Shown here: piece after piece, positions 31,572 to 40,989 of the stretch | Layout of the letters: every line of letters begins with the position of its first letter | Numbering within the stretch: the first letter of the stretch is position 1 | Source: Prorocentrum cordatum | Taxonomy: Eukaryota > Sar > Dinophyceae > Prorocentrales > Prorocentraceae | NCBI GenBank assembly: GCA_963575745.1 | Contig: CAUYUJ010019629.1 | Span: 104,422-168,421, forward strand | Length of the DNA stretch: 64,000 nucleotides | Direction of reading: 5' to 3' | Made by a program: the position numbers and the translations under genes | Notes under the pieces: model-generated | The model's database searches: none | What the model saw: only the letters and a program-made list of their open reading frames with translations | Told to the model about the DNA's origin: nothing

Positions 31572-32606
31572 ATGACTAAGAACGTCGACGACGTTATTCC
31601 TAACGACGCCGACGTGAAGGCCTATATTCGTGGGACACGCCGTGACGAGCGCCATATATGTGGACCGAGGCTCTGGCGTAAGCTGGAGGGCCGAGCTCGT
31701 CAAGCCGCCAAGGATATTTACTGGGACCAGCTCGAGGCGGACGACGGCGCAGATTTCCTGCTAAGACACATCAGGTCGAAGCTCGGAGCTCAACCGATTC
31801 AGAACGCTGGAAAGTATCTGGCGACATGGATCTTCGACCTGCGCAGGCACAACGGCGAACCTATGCCGAACTACATCAGCAGGGCCGACGAAGCGTACCA
31901 CGACGCGGTCAAGGGTTTCGACACTGAGTATTTCAAGCGGCAAAGGATGGAGCGGCTGTCGGTCCGGGCGAAGGAATGGAACTCTCTCTATCAAGAGCTG
32001 AACTGGTTCCTCAACAAGATAGTGCATGAGGGCCCGGACGATGCCGCAGACGAGGCCAAGATACAAGACAACTGGCTGTGGAACTTCACGAAGACTGGCC
32101 TCGAAGAGATACCAGAACATCCAGACTTTGGCACGAACTTCCATCAGGCGATCCCACTGGATCAACTACGCGGCTGGCTACTTCTACAACGCTCGCGGCT
32201 AACGCCGACCGGGCGCGCGGCGGTCATCAGCGCCGTCAAGGGTAGTTTTGACTATGAGAGCATCGGCGAGCAGCTGCGAGTATCGTGGCCAGACGACGAG
32301 CTGACGAACCGCGACAGGAAAGGGAAGGAACACCAAGGCCGTCATCGAGACCGCGGACGCGTTCACGCTGGATGGGAACAAGACAAAGAAGAACCACACG
32401 CTGAAGAGCATATCTACTACGAACAGTCCGAAACGTCGGTCGGCACCGAGAACGAGGACGACGACAACCCGGAGGAGCCGCTCTACAGCGCTGAGGAGAT
32501 CGAGCAGGCAGAGCAGGCCTTCACCGCTCAGCAGCGCAGTTTTGGAGAAGCTCGAGATCCACGAAAGACGCGCGAAGACAGCCCGAAAGTTCTACCCCGT
32601 GGATGA
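31572..32606 (+). pseudogene. copia gag
   Basis: From the ATG at 31572 (MTKNVDDVIPNDADVKAYIR) about 340 codons stay open. The core contains RLWRKLEGRARQAAKDIYWD, GADFLLRHIRSKLGAQPIQN, GEPMPNYISRADEAYHDAVK and QLRGWLLLQRSRLTPTGRAA. This is the W...LEG...A..L...GADxLLxHL...Y..R.DEAY pattern of gag proteins in dinoflagellate copia elements. It ends in an acidic stretch (ENEDDDNPEEPLYSAEEIEQ) and then shifts into the frame carrying the zinc knuckle. It would form the particle and bind element RNA. Confidence 0.75.
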
Positions 32607-33403
32607 GGAAAGGAAGAAAGGTCACCGCGACAAGCCTTCCAAGGGACCGCCATCTACGAAAAGCCCGCGGCCAAACGGAAAGCCGTTCGACAAGGGCAAG
32701 AGAACATCATCGAGAGACCCGAAGACGAGGACAAGTCGCAGAGGACCACGTCTGAAGTGCGGCGGCGATCACGAAACGAAAGATCACAAGCCGAGGAGCC
32801 AGTCCGCCGACCGCGATCGCGGACCGAAGAGGGGCTTCTCCTCGTTCGTGTTCTACAACAGCCAGCGCGACTCCGACATTGAGGTGACGATGATCAAGCA
32901 CGACAGGTCGCTGCGCGAGTTACAAGACACGCTGAACAAGCCAGAGGTTCCGAAGCGCCACGACGAGAAGCTCCCGATTCTGGCCGCGCTGGAAGAGACG
33001 AACGACTGGATGCTGATGAGCGTGCTGGAGAGTGCCCACAGGGGCTTCGGCATTCTGGACATCGGCACTACATCCTCCATCATCGGAATCCAGGCTGCCG
33101 AGAAGCTGCGCGACCTGGTCTACGATGCGACGGGCAAAAACATCAAGATGGACGGCTACGTTCCCGCTGAACACTGCCGGTGTGGATGGCGGCCTCGAGA
33201 TTAACATCCTGGACGCCGACTCTCCGTTGCTGATCGGGGTGGACGTGCTACGACGGCTCGGAGCCGTGATCGACTGCGAGAAGAACGAGATCTACTTCAA
33301 GAAGCTTGGTCGCCGAGCTCAGCTGCTCTCCCTTCCGTGCGGCCATTTTGCACTGCATCTCGTGGCCGAAGCTGACTTCGGCTTCGCGGCGACCCTCGAA
33401 TAG
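32542..33403 (+). pseudogene. Zinc knuckle and aspartic protease of copia, frameshifted
   Basis: The first frame carries a basic linker, then LKCGGDHETKDHKPRSQS, a decayed C-x2-C-x4-H-x4-C knuckle that has lost Cys residues. The protease follows: SAHRGFGILDIGTTSSIIGI, where D-I-G replaces the usual D-T/S-G catalytic triplet. After a frame change at about 33165 the protease C-terminal half reads AGVDGGLEINILDADSPLLI, GVDVLRRLGAVIDCEKNEIY and LLSLPCGHFALHLVAE, ending in a stop at 33403. The domain would cut the polyprotein into its parts; with D-I-G it is probably inactive. Confidence 0.7.
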
Positions 33404-35030
33404 GAGGTCGCGCCCTCAACGCCGATCGCTGCGCCGGTGCTGGAGGGTAAAACAAGCAAAGAGCAGCCGCCAGAACGTGAAACCACACGAGATCCCCTAC
33501 GCGAAGCCACACGAGATCCCCACACGAGATCCCCACTCTGATTCTCCAGAGGCTCCCAAGACGAATCCACCTAAGACCGCTGCTTCGGGTACGTCTTGGA
33601 GGCCTACATCACCATCGTTAACGGGATCATCAAGATCATCAACGGGTTTCGGAATATCACAACCGACGACTCTTGGAATTTCGGATACGGAAACCTTCAG
33701 TACGTCAAAAACGGCATCTCCGAGACCGATTCCGGCTACTCCCGGGAATACGATTACGAAAACCACTTGCACTCCGTTTACATTAACATCTACTTCGGAT
33801 CCCCAAGAGGCCGAGACACCTCCTCACGAGCTCCCACAGATCCCTAGATTTCCTGGACTCCCTAGAGACTCAGATGCTCCTCCGTCCAAAGCCATGTTGG
33901 CAAGAGCCAAATCTTCGAGACCAGTGCTCAGCGATTCTCATCAACTTCCATATCCGCGTGAGCCTCAATCGCGAGGCAAAATGCCGCAAAGCAGAGACCC
34001 AGGAGGTCAGGGTCAAGGACGAGGAGATGAACGAATGGGAGGCTCTACCTGTCGACACATCCAGCCTTCCTGTGGACAGCAGGTCGCAGCGGACGCTCTC
34101 GGCAACCCCTGGGCGCCCACGACTGCCTACCGGACGGCTCCCGGGGAAGCTTGTTCGCCGCACTGGGGTGGACAGGAAGAACTACCAGATGTTCGAGATC
34201 GAGGAGAACGTGGCGAAGGGCTCGGAGCTGTTCCTGGACGAGCACTTGCCGCAGTGGGAGATGTGGGCGACGAAGCTACATCTAGCCTGGACCTGCGCGA
34301 CGAGATGGGGCAAGGTAATCTGCAAGGCCTTCCTGAATACCATCGAGAGGCAGGACTGGAAGCTGGATGGAAAGGGGACTTCCTGTGCCGCTCTTCCCGA
34401 CGAAGTTCCCGACCTGGAAGCCAGACGAGAAGCCCAGCGTCAAGCAGGAGAAGATTCCAGCCCCCGAAGAGATCAAGAAAAATACTGCAGCCGTCTCCCG
34501 GCAGTACAAGGAGCTTCGCGAAAGCACCCAGATCGCAAGTCCGATTTCTCGACGAAGTGCCAGGACGTGAATGCCTTTGCGGGCATCGACGCCGAGGAGA
34601 TCTACAGGCTGTTCAGCATGATGACGATCGCGAACTACCTCAATCCGCCCTGCAAGCTCTACGAACCGACAAAGAATGGCAAGAAGGAGGAGATCTGCGA
34701 CCGGCTGGTAGCCTACATCCTTCAGCAGCTGGGCGACGCCAAGCCGACGGTCAAGGTCAAGCAGGAGCAGGAGACGTACATTAAAAGGCAGGAGACCAAA
34801 CCCTACATCCTGGGCGGCACGGTCAGGAACCACTTCGCACAGGGCTGCATGGCTCCGGAGCGTCGTGCCCAGCGCGGGATCGCCAAGAACGAGCCGATCA
34901 TGAAGGTCAACCCCTACAGCTGGCGCCGCAAGGCGTGCGCGGAGGCGATCACGCAGAAAGACTGGGCGAAGATCATGAGGAGCGGGTCCGTTGGAGCCGA
35001 GATGGGGCGCCAGCGCCTAGCCATCAGGTC
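33404..35030 (+). pseudogene. Linker region of copia polyprotein between protease and MTase-like domain
   Basis: Several frames take turns. A Pro/Thr-rich part (33480-33900) is followed by TGRLPGKLVRRTGVDRKNYQ (about 34130) and by NAFAGIDAEEIYRLFSMMTI, NPPCKLYEPTKNGKKEEICD (34570-34700). Then comes VRNHFAQGCMAPERRAQRGI (about 34830). I do not recognise a domain. One part (33485-33535) holds a three-fold CCACACGAGATCCC duplication. Position between protease and the PPC-containing domain matches dinoflagellate copia elements. Confidence 0.5.
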
Positions 35031-35039
35031 TGTACGCGC

Positions 35040-35710
35040 AGTTTCAAGACCGCCTTGTTCGGAGCCGCGCGCGCCCTCTCTACCTTCGGCCGCCTGACCA
35101 TGGTCGAAGCCCGCGCACCTGAGGACTCCAACCTCGGCCAGATCTTCGAACAGATAAGTTTGGAGTTCGCGCCGCTCGGACTACATAGCGACCTCGACCT
35201 CGGCAAGCCGCGCGGCTATCGCAAGGCCAAGTACATGATCAACGAGAACAAACCAGAACTACTTGTCAGCACTCCACCCTGCGGCGCGCGATCGATCACC
35301 CAGAATGTCAGCCAGCGCACTGACCAGCCGAAGGAGAATTTTCGGAAGAAGCGACTGAAGAGCCAGCGGATCTTCGAGAACAGCATGCGTCTCATCGAGT
35401 CATCGAGCATCAGGTCAGCAACCTCGAAGGCTCGGCCATCGCCGAGCAGCCGCATAACAGCCGCTCTTGGCAGAAGACCTGCTGGAAGGTCTTCTACGCA
35501 AGCTGCTGCCCTACCAAGTCATCGCGGACGGATGCGCCCGTGGACTACGAGCCCCCGGCGCCGGGGAGCCCATGAAGAAGCGCTGGAAGTTCCGCGCCAA
35601 CAACAAGCACATCTGGGTAGCCCTTCAGCCACTTCAGCGTCGCGGAGGACACTATCGCGAGGAGGTTGAAGGAAGTGGCCGAACCGAAGCCTCAGGAAGA
35701 TATCCGAAAT
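35040..35710 (+). pseudogene. Methyltransferase-like domain inside copia pol
   Basis: FGRLTMVEARAPEDSNLGQI (about 35085-35145) takes the place of a SAM-binding motif I, followed by PELLVSTPPCGARSITQNVS (about 35250-35310), which has the P-P-C triplet typical of motif IV in cytosine methyltransferases. NFRKKRLKSQRIFENSMRLI follows. After a frame change near 35400 the remainder reads KRWKFRANNKHIWVALQPLQ and GRTEASGRYPKLLCRRI, the known end of this domain in dinoflagellate copia. The classic Gly-rich motif I is not seen, so true methyltransferase activity is unproven. The order between protease and integrase is unlike ordinary copia. Confidence 0.6.
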
Positions 35711-35919
35711 TGCTCTGCCGAAGAATCCTGAGGGCACTCACGCGCAACGCTAACTTGAGCTACTTCGAAGAGGAGACCGTGAACCACCACTGCTTGGCAG
35801 CTGAACACCAGCCCCCCGCGGAGCCGACCCCGGAGTCGACAGAGGAGCTGCTACCACCTAAGGACGGGAAGGGCTCCCTCGGCTAAACGAGGGAGACGAC
35901 CAGGAAGCTGGATAGCTAC

Positions 35920-37000
35920 GTGAGACTGGTCTACACCAATCTGGGACACCTTCCACGTGCGAATCTCATTCGCTATCTCCGAGATCGAGATGCCCGACCT
36001 GAAGTACTACGGGTCGCTCGCAACTTTAAGTGCGACATCTGCGACGCTCACCGACCTCCTACGAAGCGGTCGCCAGCATCATCAGCAGAGTTATGTATTT
36101 GACGCCTTCTCTTGGATTCGTCGCAGCACGAGCACCAACGCTATGGGGCTCGCGGTTCTGGACGCGGGTTCCGACATTCTCTACGTGCGTTTGATCGACG
36201 AACAGAAGATAACATAACAACTACGCCAAGTACAAGCTGGATACCCACGATATAGTTTCGCCACCAAGTGGTTCCCATGGATGCGGCGCCCAAAGGTCAT
36301 GCGCTACGACCCAGGTGGCAGCGCTGTCTCCGACGAATTCAGGGAGTGGGTCGAGAGCCAATGCATATACTGCCTCCCGCGTGCTGCTGACGCACACTGG
36401 CACATCGGGAAGATCGAGAGCGCCATCGAGGCCTTCAAGGCAGCCCTCGACGCCTTCGACGAAATGATCCCCCGACGCGTCTACCAATGAGATGTTCGGC
36501 CTCCGGACGGCAACCCGCAATGACCTCGCGAGGATCGACGGCTTCAGTCCATTTCAGCGCTGCGCCAGAAGGACGCCTGCGGGGGCGACTGTCAACCTCG
36601 ACTACGAGCTGGACGACCACCCGCACAGCAGCGCCGAGCTACAGGACAGCACGTTCGCCAGACATGCTCAGATACGTCGACTGTCCCAACTGGCCCACAT
36701 GCAGACCGAGAACTCAGATAGAGTCAAGAGGGCAGAGGCGGCAAAGCTCAGGTCCTTCAAGAAGTACAACTGCGGGAACTTAGTATTCGTCTACCGCGGG
36801 CCCCACCTGGAGCCTGGAGGAAGAAGTGACAACCGCGATCAATGCCCGGACGAGGACGCTGGCACGGACCTGAAAGAGTACTTTGTCACGAACCCGCTAG
36901 CTCTGGACACCGACCTGGTCTACCTGGCGCAGTCGTGAACATTGCCCTGGCAGGACGGCTCTACCGAGTTGTAACCGTACAGCTGCGACCAGCCACGCCT
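35920..37000 (+). pseudogene. copia integrase, several frames
   Basis: The N-terminal zinc-binding part reads YTNLGHLPRANLIRYLRDRD then NFKCDICDAHRPPTKRSP (35930-36080), with the C-x2-C pair intact. The catalytic core starts YVFDAFSWIRRSTSTNAMGL (about 36094), is interrupted, and resumes with VMRYDPGGSAVSDEFREWVE (about 36300) and DAHWHIGKIESAIEAFKAAL. These give the second Asp and the Glu of the D-D-E triad. FGLRTATRNDLARIDGFSPF and the LVFVYRGPHLEPGG part (36490-36830) match the C-terminal region, followed by NIALAGRLYRVVTVQLRPAT. It would insert the element's DNA; frame breaks make it inactive. Confidence 0.75.
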
Positions 37001-37979
37001 TTTGAAGAAGCTATGGACGCGCTCCGATCTCGGGGCAAACAGCCAGGCACCTGGACGCTAGGAAAGGTACAGAAGCAGCTCGACACCAACGAGGTGACCG
37101 ACCTCACCAACGAGCCGCCACCCACCAGTAACGACCTCGCCTACGACGGCGGGGAATCTACAAGCGCTCGAACGTTCGAGCACAACCCAAGTGGACCCTG
37201 GGCAGTTGATGAAGATGACGACAGGCCCCCACCATCTCAAGGAGTACTTCAGGTTTACGCGACTGGAGGCGGAAGAAGAGCCACGTCATCGCCAGCTTCA
37301 CGACCAGCACCCTCGCCACCAGTACCTACGAGACGGTTGCGACGGAAGTCAAATCCGTGGACGCTGGAGGAGCCACAGGAGCCACTCATACAAGACGTAC
37401 CACAAGAGCCACCACCTGGACTCGAATCGCCCCCTGAAGGACCACCTGCAGAAGAAGCAGAAGTTCCAGCCGCAGCCGACGAGGAAACTTTACATATCGG
37501 CCCGAAAGACGACGACATGGAGGATCAGGCCCCGCAGAAGCCCTTCCTGGACGGCTCGGAAGCTGGAGAACTGGAGGAAGACCCAGCATCCGAAAAAAAC
37601 TCGATCATAACTACCTCAGAAGCGGGCTGTGGACACCGATGAGGTGACAGGGCCTCCCGCCAAGAAGCCCAGGATCAGCGCCGCAGTTCAGAAGGACTTC
37701 TCTCACTATCTGCAGGAGGGAAACTTCTACAATGATTGCGCCTACAGCACCCAGCAGTACGTCGAGACCAGGGAGGAGGACGAGCTGATCGTGTTGGGGA
37801 TTCCAGTTACCAACGAGCACGCCTCCATGAACTATTTCGAGGGCCCGAACAACTTCGTGGCCTCGCAGGCTCGCAAGGGTCGAGTGGGAGCTCTAAAGGA
37901 GGTAACGCCAAAGGAAACTAATATGCTACTTGATGCCCAGCAGGAGGAGTGCACCTCGTTCTCAGCGCCAAGGCCTTAA
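37001..37979 (+). pseudogene. Acidic linker between integrase and RT
   Basis: Pro/Glu-rich sequence (QEPLIQDVPQEPPPGLESPP and nearby) with a frame change near 37630, then VTGPPAKKPRISAAVQKDFS, where PAKKPR could be a nuclear localisation signal, and EEDELIVLGIPVTNEHASMN. It leads into RT after another frame change at about 37960. No separate function is evident. Confidence 0.5.
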
Positions 37980-39545
37980 GGACCCCCCCCCGAAAAGGCA
38001 TGGCTCCAGCGCGACTTCTACGCTGCCGCTTCGTGCTCACCTGGAAAAAGGACGAACCAGGTAAAGTTCTGGAAGGCAAAGCTCGGCTCGTGGTACTCGT
38101 TTTCAGCGATCCTGATCTACTCCATCTACGCGCAGAATCTCCAGTCGCTTCTCGACGTGCCCGTCAGCTTCTACTAGCTCTGGCCGCCAGGCACAAGTGG
38201 CTACTGGAGAAGGCCGACGCAGCGACAGCATTCCTTCAAGGAGAGACCGACGAGGAAAAGCGGAAGATCTACGCCGACCCACCCAAGGATGTCCGCCAGA
38301 CCCTCGGCATGGAGGACGAGGCGCTGCAGTTCTTCAAACCGATGTACGGGTTCGTACACGAACCTCGGAAGTGGTGGCTACAGGTCAAGGAGACTCTCAA
38401 CAAGCTTAAGCTTGAGGCCATCCAGTGCGAGCCCTGCGTTTGGGCCACCAGGGATGGCGACGGCAAGTCGATCGGCATGGTCATTATACACATAGACGAT
38501 ATGATGATCGCCAGAGACCATACTAACAAATCCTTCCTGCAGAAGCGGAATGGGATTCAACAAGCTTTCGAATGGACACCCTGGGAGAGCAAAGCCCCCG
38601 TTCCATGTGGAGTCAGCATCCGCCAGAAGCATGATTTCACGCGCAGCCTCGCCCAGGACACCTACAACATGAACGTGGAGCCGATTCCAATCAAACGCGG
38701 CAGGAAGCCCACTGACGGAAATTCCAATCGTGAGCGCTCTGATCTACGGGGACGGCTTGGCACCGCGGGCTGGGGAGCGCAGAGGTCAGCGCCGCGGCTC
38801 AGCGCCGAACGCTCGCTACTACAAGCCGAGATTCCTACCGCGACGGTCTCCGCGATTCAGAAGATCAGCGAACTCATCCGCGCCACAAACGACACCGCTG
38901 ACGTCATCATGGTCACGCCTGCGATCGAGAAGCTGGCAGTTGTTGACTGGGGCGTCGCCGCGTGGGCAGCCTGGGCCACAGGAGAATCCCAAGGAGGCGA
39001 GATGATCGCGCTGGCACCGCTATCTTTTCTAAGAGGATCCACGCAGACAGCGGCGCCGATCTCCTGGAGATAATGCAAATTGCCACGCGTTGCTAGAAGC
39101 AGCGCGAGTGCCGAGGTGCAGATGATGACGGAGACGCTCGACGAGATCAGCTACGCGCGGCTGTTCCACTACGAGCTTGAGTGCGGCCACGTGGATTATA
39201 CCAACAAGCAGGCCGTGAACGACGCCGTCTCAACCTGTCCTGGAGCCCCGGCCACAGACGGGAAGCCCGGGCACGACGCCATCGGGAAGAGCAAGTCTGC
39301 TGGATTGGGTCTTCGAGATAAGAGGACCAGTATCGAGCGCAAGGGCATTAGGCAGCAGAAGCAGCAGACAGGGCTCCAGATTCGCTGGGTTCACAGCGAC
39401 GCCATGCTAGCCGACGGTCTCGCGAAGGACCGCGCGGCCAAGGCCCTACTGGAGTTCATCAGAAACGGACAGCGCTGGCGGCTAGTGGGCGATCCTCTCC
39501 ATCGGTCAGCACGCAAGCGCAAGTCCGAGGGCATCGATGAGCTAG
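37949..39545 (+). pseudogene. copia reverse transcriptase and RNase H
   Basis: RT motifs are well kept: RFVLTWKK, KARLVVLVFSDPD, HKWLLEKADAATAFLQGE (motif A Asp), FKPMYGFVHEPRKWWLQV, then GMVIIHIDDMMIARD with the HIDD catalytic box at 38489-38500. After KISELIRATNDTADVI the RNase H region begins (KLAVVDWGVAAWA). One in-frame TAA at 39071-39073 separates it from PRVARSSASAEVQMMTETLD, LECGHVDYTNKQAVNDAVST and QIRWVHSDAMLADGLAKD, which carry the remaining RNase H acidic and His residues. Because the frame continues on both sides of the TAA, a single nonsense change is the simplest reading. Confidence 0.8.
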
Positions 39546-39756
39546 ATCACGGCACCCCGCTGGATCCCGACGCCGCCCTGGAATCCCTGGTGCACTTCTC
39601 GCGCGACGACGAATCCCAGCAGGCTGGACCTGCCAGACATGAGGCCCTCTGGGGCCGGGTGGGTCCTACCACGCGCTCTACGCTGTCTGTGAATTCGAAA
39701 GGAGAGGACAGGCATCGACGCCGTAACATCGCACTTAAACTTGCAGGCGCGCGATT

Positions 39757-40265
39757 CACAGCCCAGAGCCGACCTCCCAGTGCCCACCTGCGACAGATGG
39801 CCCATCGAGGCCAAGTTCAAGACAAGGCCCTGAAGGGGCCAGTACGTACTATCCATAGTACGTAAGTCCGCGTTCCCCGGCGCAGCAGGCCCCCTAGCCA
39901 TGCTCAGCGGTCTCCCCAAGGTGCCCTGTAGAGCCCCAAGCCCTAGAAGCTTCTTTTTAAGTGCTTCACGCGTTTCCCAATGCGTTTTCTCCAAAACCGT
40001 CTTGGCTCAATCCTCGAGCTTTTTACAGCGACAACTGGTCGCTGGACTCCCGGCGCGCGCCTGCGAGGCGCACGACTGTGAGCTGGCCCGCCGCAGCCAT
40101 GCAGCTCTCTTCTCTCGCCATCGCGCGAGCAGCCTCGCGCCCCCCCCCCCCCGCTGCCCGCGCGCCCGCATCGTCGAGATCGAAAGTGACAAGCACATCG
40201 TCAGGATAATAAACGAGAACAGCACCCAAGGATTCATCAGAAGGCAGCGGTTCGAGGCGGGACCA
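39757..40265 (+). repeat. Copia 3' LTR
   Basis: It aligns with the 5' LTR over its full length with scattered substitutions and small indels, including a 14-C run at 40142-40155 where the 5' copy has CTCCCCCACTGTCC. The spliced-leader-like stretch is kept at 39990-40011 (16 of 22 positions). Beyond about 40265 the similarity to the 5' element stops. Confidence 0.8.
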
Positions 40266-40800
40266 TGGCAGAGGAAGGAGGCAGCAGAGGGGAAAGAGAG
40301 GGGGGCGGACTTCTGGCAAGGCGGCGCACACGCCGCGCTCCGCGTTCGCACCCGCGCAGACGCGCGGGCGCGTTCTGGCACGCTCGCGGCCGCCCGGCCT
40401 AGGAGCGACCGCGAGCGCCACGGGGCGTCGGCGGGGTGGGCGGGCACATGATCTTGAGCCACTGGCGACAGTGGCCAAAGTGCCAAAAGCACCGTGCTGC
40501 ACGTAACTCGCAGTCAACCTGCAAATCAGATTCCACAAGTTAAGCGAGGCACGCGTACACTTAACGAGAGAGGAGGAGGAGGAGGAGGAGGAGGAGAAGG
40601 AGGAGGAAGGAGGAGACAGCAGAGGGGAGAGAGGGGAAGCGGACTTTTGGCAAAACGGCGCACATGCCGCGCTCCGCGCTCGCACCCGCGCGCGCGCCTT
40701 GCTCGCGCAGACGCGCGGGCGCGCTCCGGCGCGCTCGCAGCCGCCCGGCCGCTGCCGACAGGAAAGAGCGCGGCCCACAGGGCGCGCGAGCGGACGGCGC
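40266..40800. repeat. Duplicated flank of the copia element
   Basis: A segment near 40270-40390 (GGAGGCAGCAGAGGGGAAAG then GGCGGACTTCTGGCAAGGCG) recurs at 40610-40735 as GAGACAGCAGAGGGGAGAGA then GCGGACTTTTGGCAAAACGG. Between them is the palindromic block at 40539-40565 and a (GAG)n tract (40567-40610). The arrangement suggests a tandem duplication involving the LTR end. Confidence 0.6.
40539..40565. repeat. Second copy of the palindromic motif
   Basis: GTTAAGCG, AGGCACGCGTA and CACTTAAC repeat the block at 30963-30989 with two substitutions, one of which breaks a palindrome base pair. It is again followed by a GAG-type purine run. Confidence 0.7.
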
Positions 40801-40989
40801 TCTGTGCGGCCACTAGCCCCGCCCTCGGGCCCCCCCTGGGCGCGGCGCCAGGCCCCCCTGGGCGCGACGCAGCCGCTGGGGCCACCCCGCCAGCCGCGCC
40901 TGCAAGGCGCGGGCGGGCGTCGCAGGGGCGATGCAAGAAATGGAAAGGGCATGCAGCCGCCAGGCCCCCGGCCGGGCCCCCCCGCAGCT

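Larger units (their letters stand above)
31018..40265 (+). mobile_element. Ty1/copia LTR retrotransposon, 9.2 kb, degenerate
   Basis: Two direct LTRs of about 510-520 bp bracket a polyprotein in the order gag, zinc knuckle, protease, a methyltransferase-like region, integrase, RT and RNase H. Integrase before RT is the copia (Pseudoviridae-type) order. The LTRs look roughly 85% identical by eye, so the insertion is not recent. At least six frame changes and one in-frame TAA (39071-39073) break the polyprotein. Target-site duplications and the TG...CA ends could not be fixed by eye. The neighbouring palindromic blocks at 30963 and 40539 suggest flanking duplicated sequence or a longer terminal unit. 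Confidence 0.85.

Noticed and set aside
33485-33535. Three CCACACGAGATCCC words as a regulatory array
   Set aside because: A short local duplication within the broken copia linker; no reason to assign function.
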